A DNA stretch of 64,000 nt from Shewanella sp. HN-41 (GCF_000217915.1 NZ_AFOZ01000012.1:1-64000); one strand, 5' to 3'. Shown: positions 38,518 to 48,130, counted from the stretch's first letter. Made by a program: numbers and translations. The notes: generated from the sequence alone by a model not told the origin.

Positions 38518-39921
38518 ATGATGAAGAAGATGACAGGTAAGTCCTTTGCACTGAGTGCATTGGTTGCCGCCAGCTTCATGGCAGCGGGCGCAATGGCGAG
38601 TGATAAAACCGAACCTCGCAACGAAGTTTATAAAGATAAATTTGCTAATCAATATAACAGTTGGCATGACACCGCGAAAAGTGAAGAGATCACCGATGCT
38701 TTAGCTGGCGATCCGAGCCTAGTCGTGCTGTGGGCTGGTTATGGTTTTGCTAAAGACTACAATGCACCACGTGGCCATATGTATGCCGTGACAGATGTGC
38801 GTAATACCCTGCGTACCGGTGCTCCAGCCAATGCGGAAGATGGTCCAATGCCAATGGCATGTTGGAGCTGTAAGAGCCCTGACGTACCTCGCTTAATTGA
38901 AGAGCAAGGTGAAGACGGTTACTTCAAAGGCAAATGGGCTAAAGGCGGCCCAGAAGTTGTGAACACTATCGGTTGTGGCGACTGCCACGAAAAAGGCACC
39001 CCAAAACTACGCATTTCACGTCCATTTGCCGAACGTGGCATGGAAGCATTAGGCACCCCATTCGACAAAGCTTCGAAGAAAGACAAACAATCTATGGTGT
39101 GTGGTCAGTGCCACGTTGAATACTATTTTGAGAAGAAAGACGACCGTAAAGGCTTCGTGAAATTCCCATGGGATATGGGCACAACCGTTGAGCAAATGGA
39201 AGTCTACTACGACGGTATTGAGTTCTCCGATTGGACTCATGCACTGTCTAAAACCCCTATGCTGAAAGCACAACACCCAGGCTATGAAACATGGAAGCTA
39301 GGTGTTCACGGTAAGAACGACGTGAGCTGTGTTGACTGCCATATGCCTAAAGTGACGAACGATAAAGGTCGTAAGTACACTGATCATAAAGTGGGTAATC
39401 CATTCGATCGTTTCGAAGAAACCTGTGCAACTTGCCATAGCCAAACTAAAGAGTTCTTAGTCGGTTTGACTAATGAGCGTAAAGCGAAAGTGAAAGAGCT
39501 AAAAGGTCGTGCCGAAGGTCAATTAGTGAAAGCGCACTTCGAAGCGGCTAAAGCATGGGAAGTCGGTGCGACTGAAGCCGAAATGAAGCCCATCCTGACT
39601 GACATCCGTCACGCTCAATGGCGTTGGGACTACGCGATTGCTTCTCACGGTGTTGCGGCCCACGCTCCTGAAGAAGCACTGCGTATCCTAGGTACTGCGG
39701 TGGATAAAGCAGCCGATGCCCGAGTTAAGTTAGCACAACTGTTAGCGAAAAAAGGCATCACAGATCCCGTCGCTATGCCTGATATCTCTACTAAAGCTAA
39801 GGCACAAGCTGCAATAGGTATGGACATGAATAAGATGAATGCAGAGAAAGACGCATTTAAGAAAGACATGTTACCTAAGTGGGATGAAGAAGCGAAAAAA
39901 CGCGAAGCCACTTACAAATAA
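38518..39921 (+). CDS. nrfA: Cytochrome c nitrite reductase NrfA (ccNiR)
   Basis: 467-residue periplasmic pentahaem reductase converting nitrite to ammonium with six electrons. A signal peptide ([20 protein letters not shown] then AMA) is followed by the active-site haem motif C115WSCK, with lysine as axial ligand, and four CxxCH motifs (CGDCH, CGQCH, CVDCH, CATCH). The [14 protein letters not shown] and [11 protein letters not shown] helices are conserved. I start at the ATGATG after GAG; an upstream ATG would add six residues before the signal. It agrees closely with the S. oneidensis protein as I recall it. No nrfBCD here; in Shewanella CymA supplies electrons. Confidence 0.98.
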   Translation: MMKKMTGKSFALSALVAASFMAAGAMASDKTEPRNEVYKDKFANQYNSWHDTAKSEEITDALAGDPSLVVLWAGYGFAKDYNAPRGHMYAVTDVRNTLRTGAPANAEDGPMPMACWSCKSPDVPRLIEEQGEDGYFKGKWAKGGPEVVNTIGCGDCHEKGTPKLRISRPFAERGMEALGTPFDKASKKDKQSMVCGQCHVEYYFEKKDDRKGFVKFPWDMGTTVEQMEVYYDGIEFSDWTHALSKTPMLKAQHPGYETWKLGVHGKNDVSCVDCHMPKVTNDKGRKYTDHKVGNPFDRFEETCATCHSQTKEFLVGLTNERKAKVKELKGRAEGQLVKAHFEAAKAWEVGATEAEMKPILTDIRHAQWRWDYAIASHGVAAHAPEEALRILGTAVDKAADARVKLAQLLAKKGITDPVAMPDISTKAKAQAAIGMDMNKMNAEKDAFKKDMLPKWDEEAKKREATYK

Positions 39922-39963
39922 GGCGTGAAATTCACCCTATGAGGTAACCAACCCTCATACAAA

Positions 39964-40003
39964 CAAAAGCCCTCGCAGAGTCAGAATGCGAGGGCTTTTT
40001 CTA
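39964..40003. terminator. Bidirectional terminator, nrfA / hydrolase
   Basis: AAAAGCCCTCGCA...TGCGAGGGCTTTTT hairpin with A run before and T run after, between convergent genes. Confidence 0.92.
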
Positions 40004-40012
40004 TATAACTGG

Positions 40013-40555
40013 TTATTTAATCAGTTTTATCAGCGCCCTAAAGCGTTCGCCTTGGGCTTGATGTTGTAATTCAAATAACAGCGATTCCACGTTGGTTAAT
40101 AGGGCACCCCTAGCTGTCATCATCTGAATACCGAGTTGTTTATTATCGGCACTGCGGGACGAGACACCATCAGCGACTAGATGCACCGAATATTGTTGTT
40201 CTATAAGGTCACAACAGGTTTGGTAAACACAAACATGGGTTTCAATACCCGCCAGTATGACATGTTGGCGATTTGTCTTAATTAATGCCTGTGCAAATGC
40301 TTCGCAGTGCCAGCCACTAAAGTGTTGCTTTGCTATCGGTGTCGTCGTGTTTTCAAGCAAAGTTTTCAGCTCTGGGCTGGTTGAGCCAAGTTTATCGGGC
40401 AGTTGCTCCAACCATAAAATAGGGATGTCAAATAGCTGTGCACCTTGGATTAAGGTCTGTAATTGTTGGTGCAGCTTCTCTGTTTTGTCCATGATTTGAG
40501 CAAGCTTTCCCTGTACATCGACGATAACAAGCACGCATTTTTCGGGTTTTAACAT
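40013..40555 (-). CDS. Isochorismatase-family cysteine hydrolase (YcaC-like)
   Basis: 180-residue hydrolase of the isochorismatase-like fold. Catalytic residues: aspartate in VIVDVQGKLA, lysine in the IAKQHFSGW region, and cysteine in AGIETHVCVYQT. The arrangement is that of YcaC and related octameric enzymes with unknown natural substrate. Single gene. Upstream is the glnK control region, transcribed away from it. Confidence 0.88.
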   Translation of the reverse strand: MLKPEKCVLVIVDVQGKLAQIMDKTEKLHQQLQTLIQGAQLFDIPILWLEQLPDKLGSTSPELKTLLENTTTPIAKQHFSGWHCEAFAQALIKTNRQHVILAGIETHVCVYQTCCDLIEQQYSVHLVADGVSSRSADNKQLGIQMMTARGALLTNVESLLFELQHQAQGERFRALIKLIK

Positions 40556-40710
40556 CGGGCATTCCTTCTGCTCTGCACTGGATTAAATAGTGACCCCGCA
40601 TTTTGGGGCCATGTAAGTAAACCCCAAATCAGTTCTGTTACCAATAGGAATAAGGTCGAATAAAAAGTGCACTTAAATTGCTCACTAAAAGAGTGCGTTG
40701 CTCTGCTATA

Positions 40711-40727
40711 TGCACAGTTGTGGTGCA
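40711..40727. promoter_or_regulatory. NtrC binding site before glnK
   Basis: TGCACAGTTGTGGTGCA is a near-perfect match to the NtrC dyad TGCACYA-N3-TGGTGCA. It lies about 65 bp upstream of a sigma-54 promoter. Confidence 0.8.
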
Positions 40728-40789
40728 TTTTTGAGCGCAACATTATAGGTGTTTATCTAAAAGTTTTTATAAATCAATTGATTGAATTT

Positions 40790-40806
40790 CTGGCCCGATG
40801 ATTGAA
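40790..40806 (+). promoter_or_regulatory. Sigma-54 promoter of glnK-amtB
   Basis: TGGCCCG-ATGA-TTGAA: GG at 40792, ten bases, then GA where the consensus has GC. Spacing is exact for RpoN. Predicted start is near 40816, 39 nt before the glnK ATG. Confidence 0.7.
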
Positions 40807-40854
40807 TTACCCTTGATACAAGTTAATAACAATCGCGTTTTTTTGGAGGTCAGG

Positions 40855-41193
40855 ATGAAACTAGTCAGCGCTATCATCAAGCCATTTAAATTGGATGATG
40901 TCCGTGAAGCTATTGCCGGAATTGGTATTGAGGGTATGACGGTGACCGAAGTTAAAGGTTTTGGCCGTCAGAAAGGGCACACAGAGTTGTATCGTGGTGC
41001 TGAATATCAGGTGGATTTTTTGCCGAAAGTAAAACTCGAAATTGCCACTAAAGCTGAAAATCTCGACATGCTGATTGAAGCCATTACGACGGCGGCTCAT
41101 ACGGGAAAAATTGGCGACGGTAAGATCTTCGTCGTCGACTTAGAACAGGCTATCCGTATTCGTACGGGTGAACTCGATACTGAAGCGCTATAA
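40855..41193 (+). CDS. glnK: PII nitrogen regulatory protein
   Basis: 112-residue PII signal protein. It carries the T-loop with GRQKGHTELYRGAEY (the uridylylated tyrosine is in LYRG) and the B-loop TAAHTGKIGDGKIFV that binds ATP/ADP and 2-oxoglutarate. The start ATG follows TTGGAGGTCAGG; an in-frame upstream ATG would add 19 residues not found in PII proteins. Adjacent amtB and the NtrC/sigma-54 control identify it as GlnK rather than GlnB. It blocks AmtB when nitrogen is plentiful. Confidence 0.96.
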   Translation: MKLVSAIIKPFKLDDVREAIAGIGIEGMTVTEVKGFGRQKGHTELYRGAEYQVDFLPKVKLEIATKAENLDMLIEAITTAAHTGKIGDGKIFVVDLEQAIRIRTGELDTEAL

Positions 41194-41203
41194 GGGGCAG
41201 ATG

Positions 41204-42454
41204 ATGGAAGAATTAACAAAATTAGGTGTGACAGTTTCTGAGCTGCGCTTTGCACTCGATACCTTTTACTTTTTGATCTCAGGCGCCTTGGTGATGTGGA
41301 TGGCGGCGGGGTTTGCCATGCTCGAGGCTGGTCTTGTTCGTTCTAAAAATACCACTGAAATTTTAACTAAAAACGTGGTTCTCTATGCAATTGCCTGTGT
41401 AATGTATTTGCTCGTCGGCTACAACATTATGTACGTCGATAATACGGAGGGTGGTTGGTTACCTTCTATCGGGACGCTGATAGGTTCACAATCCTCGGAT
41501 GCGAGCCATGCACTGGAGTCGGATTTCTTCTTCCAAGTGGTGTTTGTTGCAACGGCGATGTCTATTGTTTCAGGTGCAGTGGCCGAACGGATGAAGCTCT
41601 GGGCTTTCCTGTTTTTCTCGATAGTGATGACTGCGGTTATCTATCCTGTGGAAGGCTATTGGACCTGGGGTCAAGGTTTTATCGCTAAACTCGGTTTTGT
41701 GGACTTCGCGGGCAGCGGCATCGTACATATGACGGGCGCAGCTGCGGCTATCGCAGGGGTGCTGTTATTGGGTGCTCGTAAAGGTAAATATGGCCCGAAT
41801 GGCCAAGTCAATCCAATTCCTGGCTCTAACTTGCCGATGGCAACCTTAGGTATGTTTATTCTGTGGATGGGCTGGTTTGGTTTTAACGGTGGTTCACAAT
41901 TGATGGTGTCCGATGCGGCGAATGCGAGTTCAGTGGCTAAAGTGTTCGTGAACACTAATACCGCAGCGGCGTTTGGCGCTATCTCAGCACTTATCGTCTG
42001 TAAGATGATTTGGGGAAAAGCGGATTTAACTATGATTCTTAACGGAATTCTAGCGGGCTTAGTGGCGATTACCGCCGATCCACTCTCTCCTTCGTTATTG
42101 ATGGCGGGTGTGATAGGTGTCGTTGCCGGTGGCTTAGTTGTGTTCTCTATCGTGGGCTTAGATCGCATTAAGATCGATGATCCCGTCGGTGCTATTTCTG
42201 TGCATGGTGTGGCGGGTTTCCTCGGATTAATGTGTGTGCCTTTATCGAATGCAGATGCGACTCTCACGGCCCAGTTAACGGGTGCTGCGATAATTTTTGC
42301 TTGGGTATTCAGTGCATCGTTCGCCGTATGGTTTGTGATCAAAATGATCATGGGGATCCGTGTTTCTGAGGAAGAAGAATACAACGGAATGGACGCCTCT
42401 GACTGTGGAATCGATGCTTATCCAGAGTTTGTGACCGTAAAAAGTGCAGGCTAA
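41204..42454 (+). CDS. amtB: Ammonium transporter AmtB
   Basis: 417-residue ammonium channel with eleven membrane helices. Family motifs include AGFAMLEAGLVRSKN, the pore histidines in GSGIVHMTGAAAA and in ISVHGVAGFLG, and FILWMGWFGFNGGS. Two ATGs lie in tandem at 41201 and 41204; the second has the better distance to AAGGGG. No signal peptide is seen, unlike in E. coli AmtB. It follows glnK by 10 nt and shares its promoter. Ends at a terminator. Confidence 0.95.
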   Translation: MEELTKLGVTVSELRFALDTFYFLISGALVMWMAAGFAMLEAGLVRSKNTTEILTKNVVLYAIACVMYLLVGYNIMYVDNTEGGWLPSIGTLIGSQSSDASHALESDFFFQVVFVATAMSIVSGAVAERMKLWAFLFFSIVMTAVIYPVEGYWTWGQGFIAKLGFVDFAGSGIVHMTGAAAAIAGVLLLGARKGKYGPNGQVNPIPGSNLPMATLGMFILWMGWFGFNGGSQLMVSDAANASSVAKVFVNTNTAAAFGAISALIVCKMIWGKADLTMILNGILAGLVAITADPLSPSLLMAGVIGVVAGGLVVFSIVGLDRIKIDDPVGAISVHGVAGFLGLMCVPLSNADATLTAQLTGAAIIFAWVFSASFAVWFVIKMIMGIRVSEEEEYNGMDASDCGIDAYPEFVTVKSAG

Positions 42455-42499
42455 AAACATCTTGATATGACTTGATGCCGAGCGTGGATCGCGGGATAG

Positions 42500-42530
42500 T
42501 AAAGCAGAGCCTAGTGCTCTGCTTTTTTGA
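42500..42530 (+). terminator. Terminator of glnK-amtB
   Basis: AAGCAGAGC-CTAGT-GCTCTGCTT followed by T residues, about 48 nt after the amtB stop. Confidence 0.9.
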
Positions 42531-42573
42531 TCCTTCGAAAGAGGTTGTTTTGTTACCCACTAAGGAGCGACCT

Positions 42574-42906
42574 ATGGGCTTATTTACCGACAAAGTGCAT
42601 CAATTGGGACTTATGGTGTTTCTTGGCGGGTGCTTTAGCATGCCAGTATTGGCCGGTGAAGTGGTGGTAACGCGTTCTAGTGAACATTTCAATGCGTTTG
42701 CCGTGCGCGATCAAGTGCTGAAGGATTTTGAGTGGCAAGAGTCACTCAGAAGACAGGAACAAATTCAGATCCTGCAGGCGTTGCCTATAGGCTGTATACC
42801 GCAGATGCGACCTTATCCTTATTACACCTGTGGTGAAAATAGCTATCGTCCCTACAATTATCAGCAGCGTGAAGTCTATATTAAGGTCGATAATCCTCAA
42901 AAATAG
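42574..42906 (+). CDS. Small exported protein, unknown
   Basis: 110-residue protein whose ATG follows AAGGAGCGACCT; a longer upstream frame covers the terminator and is not used. Signal peptide: LGLMVFLGGCFSMPVLA before GEVVVTRSS. The mature part has two cysteines (IGCIPQ and YYTCGE), likely one disulfide, and a tail rich in Y, P and R (RPYPYYTCGENSYRPYNYQ). I do not recognise a family. Possibly envelope-associated. Confidence 0.75.
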   Translation: MGLFTDKVHQLGLMVFLGGCFSMPVLAGEVVVTRSSEHFNAFAVRDQVLKDFEWQESLRRQEQIQILQALPIGCIPQMRPYPYYTCGENSYRPYNYQQREVYIKVDNPQK

Positions 42907-43062
42907 TGGGAGTTTAAGCAGGTAAGCTGGGGGATACTTAACTCTGGATTCGACCGTTTGCCACACTGTTTTCAACGGCATTCACTTTTTGTAACCATTT
43001 TATAATGCCTTTCTGACCATTTGTTATAAGCTCAATGAAGAGCGTATGGTCTGGGAGGATGT

Positions 43063-44253
43063 ATGTCGACACTATTCCGAGCCGTCTATTCGAGTGCCAT
43101 TTATGGTGTATTGCTTTGCCAATTGTGGGCATGTAGCTCAAGCCCTGTTGTGCCAAGAGCCGATGAGGTCGAATCTTTGTTCGTCGATAGCCTCTTCACG
43201 CCAGTGACGGATATACCTTCGAGCGAGGACATTTTCTACTTACCACCGGATGCCGTGGTTGAAGTGAGGCGTGCATTCGAACGATATAGTCTATCCCACA
43301 ATAACACTTTGGCCGCGCATGAATGGCTGGCCAACTATATCAATGCCAATCAAACCAGTACCCAGCGTAATTTCCGATATCAAGATAATCTGACGCAAGT
43401 CGCCAGTGAAACCTACGCTCAGCGGGCGGGTAACTGTATGTCGCTCGTGGTGATGACATCAGCCCTAGCGGATATTTTTAATATTGAGACTGAATTTCAA
43501 GATATTGCCATTGAGCCCGTGTGGGATAAACAAGGGGATTTCTATTTTATCAATGGTCATGTGAATCTACGCTTATTGCCACCGGAAAATACGCACACTG
43601 TGTATGTGTCGTCCCATGCCATACTCGTTGACTTTATGCCAGAACGGACTTTGCGAGGATACGATAAAACTCAAATTAATCGGCAGACGTTAATTACCAT
43701 GTTTTACAATAATATGGCTGCAGAGGCTCTAGTGGATGGTGATTTAGACCGAGCCTATGCACTCATTAAAGTCGGCTTAAAAGAGGGGCAATTTGTTCCA
43801 GCATTCAATACGTTGGCGGTTATTTACCGTCATAGAGGGGATGAAAAGCGCGCTGAGCAAGTGTATCGCTACGCTCTAAAATTCGATGCGAATAACATGA
43901 CAACACTCTATAACTTAGCGGTGATTTTAGGCAACCAAGGCCGGCTAGATGAATGGGCAGAGGTTCATAAAGTGCTTGAATTGGCCCGAATTCGTAACCC
44001 CTATTACTACTATGATATGGCGCAGCAAGCCTTTGATGAGCATCAATATGATGAAGCCTTGGCATGGTATCAAAGGGCGCTTGCGCGGGCGGATTATCGC
44101 CATGAGTTTTTCTTTGGCCTTTCCCAAACGTACTGGGCGTTAGGAGATGAAAAACGCGCTAAGCTCAATATGGAAAAAGCTATGGCATTGAGCGCTGATG
44201 AGAGTGATAAACACCGCTATCAGGCAAAATTGCAGGCGATGAAACGGCATTAG
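43063..44253 (+). CDS. TPR lipoprotein with transglutaminase-like domain
   Basis: 396-residue lipoprotein. The lipobox L21-W-A-C24 is followed by SSSP, so it is anchored in a membrane. Residues about 100-200 look like a transglutaminase-type cysteine domain: RAGNCMSLVVMTSALA with the cysteine, and GHVNLRLL further on. From about 220 to the end run tetratricopeptide repeats (AFNTLAVIYRHRGDEKRAEQ, TLYNLAVILGNQGRLDEWAE, YDEALAWYQRALARADYRH). It may handle peptides or peptidoglycan-linked substrates; function unknown. Confidence 0.82.
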   Translation: MSTLFRAVYSSAIYGVLLCQLWACSSSPVVPRADEVESLFVDSLFTPVTDIPSSEDIFYLPPDAVVEVRRAFERYSLSHNNTLAAHEWLANYINANQTSTQRNFRYQDNLTQVASETYAQRAGNCMSLVVMTSALADIFNIETEFQDIAIEPVWDKQGDFYFINGHVNLRLLPPENTHTVYVSSHAILVDFMPERTLRGYDKTQINRQTLITMFYNNMAAEALVDGDLDRAYALIKVGLKEGQFVPAFNTLAVIYRHRGDEKRAEQVYRYALKFDANNMTTLYNLAVILGNQGRLDEWAEVHKVLELARIRNPYYYYDMAQQAFDEHQYDEALAWYQRALARADYRHEFFFGLSQTYWALGDEKRAKLNMEKAMALSADESDKHRYQAKLQAMKRH

Positions 44254-44589
44254 AGCCGTTGTCGCTTTCTTTTGATTCACTGCAAAAATCCCGCTAGCCA
44301 GCTTTGTGGCTAGCGCTGACACTATTCATTTTAGTAGAACACTCCCGTCAATTATTTCTATCCGTCGTATTCGATTTTGTTTAATCAGACTGTGAATTCA
44401 ATCGTATATTTGAATTTATTATTTTTAAAAATATATTAAAACAATAAGTTATATTTGATTTATTGAAATAGAGACAACTTGGTTGCATTAACGTGGCAGA
44501 CTGGATAAATTGAACTCAGTATTGCAGTTGAGATCCATTATTGCAGCGATAAAAAATAGTCTAAAACACCAGAGTTGGAGCAGTAAATT
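44254..44589. other. Gap between TPR lipoprotein and aroG
   Basis: About 336 bases. A hairpin CGCTAGCCA...TGGCTAGCG at 44291-44314 could end the upstream gene but lacks a T run. The rest is very AT-rich and should hold the aroG promoter. I find no clear TyrR box. Confidence 0.4.
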
Positions 44590-45657
44590 ATGTATTACCA
44601 AAACGATGACGTTCGCATTAAAGAAGTAAAAGAGTTACTTCCACCTATTGCGATTCTAGAACGATTTCCTGCTTCCGAAAAAGCCTCTGCAACTGTGTTT
44701 AACGCGCGTCAAAGCATACACAATATTCTGGCCAAACATGATGATCGCCTCTTAGTTGTGATTGGTCCTTGCTCTATTCACGATCCCCAAGCTGCGTTGG
44801 AATATGGGCAGCGCCTCGTCGCACTGAGGGAGCGTTACCAAGATCAACTTGAAATCGTGATGCGAGTTTATTTTGAAAAGCCAAGAACGACGGTCGGTTG
44901 GAAGGGATTAATTAATGATCCCTATATGGATAACAGCTTTAAACTCAACGATGGCTTACGTACTGCCCGAAAATTATTAGTCGATTTAAACGATAGTGGT
45001 ATGCCAACCGCCGGGGAGTTTCTCGATATGATCACGCCGCAATATGTGGCAGATCTGATGTGCTGGGGAGCCATAGGTGCGCGCACCACTGAGTCTCAGG
45101 TGCACCGCGAATTAGCCTCAGGGCTTTCCTGCCCCGTGGGCTTTAAGAATGGTACGGATGGTACGATAAAAGTGGCGATCGATGCGATCGGGGCCGCCAA
45201 TGCACCGCATCACTTTCTGTCGGTCACTAAGTTTGGCCATTCAGCCATAGTCTCGACTAAGGGTAATCCCGATTGTCATATTATTTTGCGTGGTGGCCGG
45301 GAGCCAAACTACAGCGCAGTGCATGTTGCTCAGATCAGTGAACAACTGCAAAGAGCCAAGCTGGCCGATAACATAATGATCGATTTCAGTCATGCCAATA
45401 GCAGTAAACAATATCAGCGTCAAATGGTGGTGGCGCAAGATGTGGCCGAACAAGTTGGTGCTGGGAATCGAGCGATTTTTGGGGTGATGGTTGAAAGTCA
45501 TCTAGTGGAAGGGCGGCAGGAACTCGTGGAGGGACAAGCGTTATGCTATGGCCAGAGTATTACCGATGCCTGTATCGGTTGGGAAGACACAGAGCGCCTT
45601 CTTGCCGTGTTAAATCAGAGCATTGTGGAGCGCCGTCGCGGTAAGTCATTCGACTGA
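44590..45657 (+). CDS. aroG: DAHP synthase, AroG type
   Basis: 355-residue 3-deoxy-7-phosphoheptulonate synthase, first step of the shikimate pathway (PEP plus erythrose 4-phosphate). The N-terminus MYYQNDDVRIKEVKELLPP and motifs VVIGPCSIHDP, RVYFEKPRTTVGWKG, GARTTESQVHRELASGLSCP and MIDFSHANSSKQ follow E. coli AroG, the Phe-sensitive isozyme, more closely than AroF or AroH. The sensitivity is inferred from similarity. Single gene with terminator. Confidence 0.95.
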   Translation: MYYQNDDVRIKEVKELLPPIAILERFPASEKASATVFNARQSIHNILAKHDDRLLVVIGPCSIHDPQAALEYGQRLVALRERYQDQLEIVMRVYFEKPRTTVGWKGLINDPYMDNSFKLNDGLRTARKLLVDLNDSGMPTAGEFLDMITPQYVADLMCWGAIGARTTESQVHRELASGLSCPVGFKNGTDGTIKVAIDAIGAANAPHHFLSVTKFGHSAIVSTKGNPDCHIILRGGREPNYSAVHVAQISEQLQRAKLADNIMIDFSHANSSKQYQRQMVVAQDVAEQVGAGNRAIFGVMVESHLVEGRQELVEGQALCYGQSITDACIGWEDTERLLAVLNQSIVERRRGKSFD

Positions 45658-45688
45658 GCGAGGTGTTATTATCGCTTAGCGGTACAAA

Positions 45689-45724
45689 AACAAAGGCGCT
45701 ATCCCTGCGCCTTTGTTTTTATTA
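45689..45724. terminator. Terminator between aroG and small ORF
   Basis: CAAAGGCGC-TATCCCT-GCGCCTTTG followed by TTTTT on the plus strand; an A run before the stem suits the convergent small gene as well. Confidence 0.88.
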
Positions 45725-45898
45725 TTTATTGCTCATATCAGCTAGATATTCGTTAGCTTTGGCTAAGCTGCCAAAGGCAGCAATCAGGTTATTTCGACCT
45801 TTATCCTGAATCTCTGGATTACCTGATTCTATCATCATCCACACCCAAGTTTGGATGAGTGGTAATGGTGGGTATTGAACTTTAGCGGAATCCAACAT
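45722..45898 (-). CDS. Small 58-residue protein, unknown
   Basis: Short minus-strand gene, 58 residues, from ATG after AAAGGAAG at good spacing. The product begins MLDSAKVQYPPLPLIQTWV and ends LAKANEYLADMSNK, an ordered, soluble, amphipathic composition rather than random translation. It ends at the aroG terminator, and a 435-bp gap lies upstream. I do not know the family. Confidence 0.72.
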   Translation of the reverse strand: MLDSAKVQYPPLPLIQTWVWMMIESGNPEIQDKGRNNLIAAFGSLAKANEYLADMSNK

Positions 45899-46333
45899 AA
45901 AGCTTCCTTTGATCTTGATTTAATTGAATAATCTTAATGTTATTATGGGGTAGGTGTTTACAGTGTTTTCATCATACTCACTAATATTGAGAGACTCGTT
46001 AATGCTGCAATTTTACATTACTCATCCCTAGGGCATTTTGGGTAAAACAGAAAAAATAATCAACACTAGAAGCCCCAATGTTGCTACCTATTTTAACGTG
46101 TTTCATACCGATAAATCCCCTCTACCCTGTTTTTTTACTCGGTGGAGTAGGTTTGTGATTATAAGTCATAAGCATGACATTTTTATCATTGTTGAAGGTA
46201 AATTTTACCTGGTGGGTAACCCTAGCACTGTCAGATTAATCTGGTTGATTTTATTCAAACTTTACTTAATTGACTTCGCTTAATGTTGCAGTCTGCTGTT
46301 ACAATTGCCCCAACTCAGTAAAGGTTAAGACAT
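45899..46333. other. Gene-poor stretch before ABC exporter
   Basis: About 435 AT-rich bases. An 81-codon plus-strand frame from a TTG lacks a ribosome site and protein-like composition and is not called. The region should hold the divergent promoters of the small gene and the exporter. Confidence 0.45.
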
Positions 46334-48130
46334 ATGCGCCCCACATTATATTTTGAAGGTCCGGTCGATAAACTCAACTGGCATGTGATCAAGTTGCTTT
46401 GGCCTTATTTACTTGAATATAAAGGTCGCATCATCCTCGCTATGCTCTGTCTTGTGGTCGCAAAACTGGCCAGTGTTGGACTTCCCTTCATTCTTAAAAA
46501 TTTGGTCGATACCTTAGATGCGGATAAAACGGTGCAGCTCCTAAGTGTGCCCGTTGGCTTAGTCTTAGCCTATGGCACAGTTCGATTATTGACGGCCATT
46601 ACGGGAGAGATCCGTGACACTTTATTTGGCCGTGTCACGGAGCGCGCCATTCGACGTTTAGGTCTTGCCGTATTCGATCATTTGCACCGACTCGATTTGG
46701 ATTTTCATCTGGAACGTAAAACAGGCGGTTTATCCCGTGACATAGAGCGCGGCACCAGTGGTGTGAGCTTTTTGATGCGTTTTATGGTGTTCAATATAGT
46801 GCCAACATTATTGGAGATTGCCATGGTCATCGGTATTTTCTTCTTTAATTACGGTATTGCCTTTGCGACTATCACCTTCTTCTCGGTATTGGCTTACATC
46901 TTGTTTTCTATTATCGCAACCGAGTGGCGCACTGAATATGTGCGCGATGCGGCCAAAGCCGATTCGCTTTCTAATACCCGTGCCATCGACAGTTTACTGA
47001 ACTATGAAACCGTAAAGTACTTCAATAATGAGCAATATGAATCGGCTCGATACGATCAAGCACTCGAACAGTGGGAGATCGCTAAGCGAAAAAACCGCTT
47101 GTCTCTATTTGCGCTCAATGGCGGGCAGGCGTTGATTATTGCGCTGGCGATGACAGCTATGATGGCATTGGCGGCCTATAAAGTAACCTACGGTGAAATG
47201 ACCTTAGGGGATTTTGTGCTGATCAATGCCTTTATGATGCAACTCTTTATACCATTGAACTTTTTAGGTTTCGTCTATCGTGAAATTCGTGGCGCCCTAG
47301 CAAATATTGAGCGAATGTTTAGTCTGTTGGATAAACATCCTAGCATTGTCGATTCGACGGATGCCTTAGATTTTCAACCGTCTAAGGGCGAACTTTGCTT
47401 CGAGAATGTTAACTTTAGCTATGATGACAGGCAAATTTTGCGGGATGTCAGCTTCAAAGTTGCAGCGGGGAAAAAAGTTGCCGTAGTGGGGGATAGTGGA
47501 GCCGGTAAGTCGACGCTGATCAAGTTATTGTTCCGGTTTTACGATGTGGATCGGGGCGCTATTAGGATAGACGGGCAAGATATTCGTCACCTCACTCAGG
47601 ATGCATTGCGACGTGCCATCGCCATAGTGCCACAGGATACAGTGCTATTTAATGATTCACTGGTTGAAAATATTCGTTATGGCCGCCCAGACGCGAGCGA
47701 TGAAGAGGTTCGAAATGCCATCAAACTTGCCCATTTAGAGCAGTTTATTGCCTCACTTTCCCTAGGGTGGGATACCAAAGTCGGTGAGCGTGGTTTAAAG
47801 CTTTCGGGTGGGGAAAAGCAGCGGGTTGCCATTGCGCGGGCGATTTTAAAAGGTTCGCCCGTGCTGGTATTTGATGAGGCTACATCATCCCTTGATAGTC
47901 GTTCCGAGCAGGCGATCTTGTCGGCATTACGGGAAGTCGCTAAAGGGCACACCAGTCTTGTCGTTGCCCATAGGCTCTCTACTATCATAGATGCGGATCA
48001 GATTGTCGTATTGAGTCAGGGAGAGATAGTCGAGCAGGGAAACCACACTGAGCTATTAGCGATGGATGGCTTATATGCCAAATTGTGGAGGATACAAAAT
48101 GAGCAGTCAGAAGCACCCTTAGGCCATTAA
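46334..48130 (+). CDS. Atm1-type ABC exporter
   Basis: 598-residue half-transporter fusing a six-helix ABC membrane domain (about 1-320) to an ATPase. Walker A GDSGAGKST, signature LSGGEKQRVAIARAIL, Walker B VLVFDEATSSLD and H-loop VAHRLSTI are complete. The membrane-domain text (LERKTGGLSRDIERGTSG, LNYETVKYFNNEQYE) is characteristic of the Atm1/HMT family. Relatives export glutathione-linked or sulfur compounds for Fe-S or heavy-metal handling. Works as a homodimer in the inner membrane. Confidence 0.92.
   Translation: MRPTLYFEGPVDKLNWHVIKLLWPYLLEYKGRIILAMLCLVVAKLASVGLPFILKNLVDTLDADKTVQLLSVPVGLVLAYGTVRLLTAITGEIRDTLFGRVTERAIRRLGLAVFDHLHRLDLDFHLERKTGGLSRDIERGTSGVSFLMRFMVFNIVPTLLEIAMVIGIFFFNYGIAFATITFFSVLAYILFSIIATEWRTEYVRDAAKADSLSNTRAIDSLLNYETVKYFNNEQYESARYDQALEQWEIAKRKNRLSLFALNGGQALIIALAMTAMMALAAYKVTYGEMTLGDFVLINAFMMQLFIPLNFLGFVYREIRGALANIERMFSLLDKHPSIVDSTDALDFQPSKGELCFENVNFSYDDRQILRDVSFKVAAGKKVAVVGDSGAGKSTLIKLLFRFYDVDRGAIRIDGQDIRHLTQDALRRAIAIVPQDTVLFNDSLVENIRYGRPDASDEEVRNAIKLAHLEQFIASLSLGWDTKVGERGLKLSGGEKQRVAIARAILKGSPVLVFDEATSSLDSRSEQAILSALREVAKGHTSLVVAHRLSTIIDADQIVVLSQGEIVEQGNHTELLAMDGLYAKLWRIQNEQSEAPLGH

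Noticed and set aside
41671..42384. 237-codon minus-strand frame inside amtB
   Set aside because: Antisense of the amtB helices; proline- and asparagine-rich composition and no ribosome site.
44291..44314. Hairpin after the TPR lipoprotein as a firm terminator
   Set aside because: The stem is good but no T run follows, so I mention it only within the gap description.
46038..46283. 81-codon frame before the Atm1-type exporter
   Set aside because: TTG start, no ribosome site, hydrophobic-aromatic random composition in an AT-rich gap.
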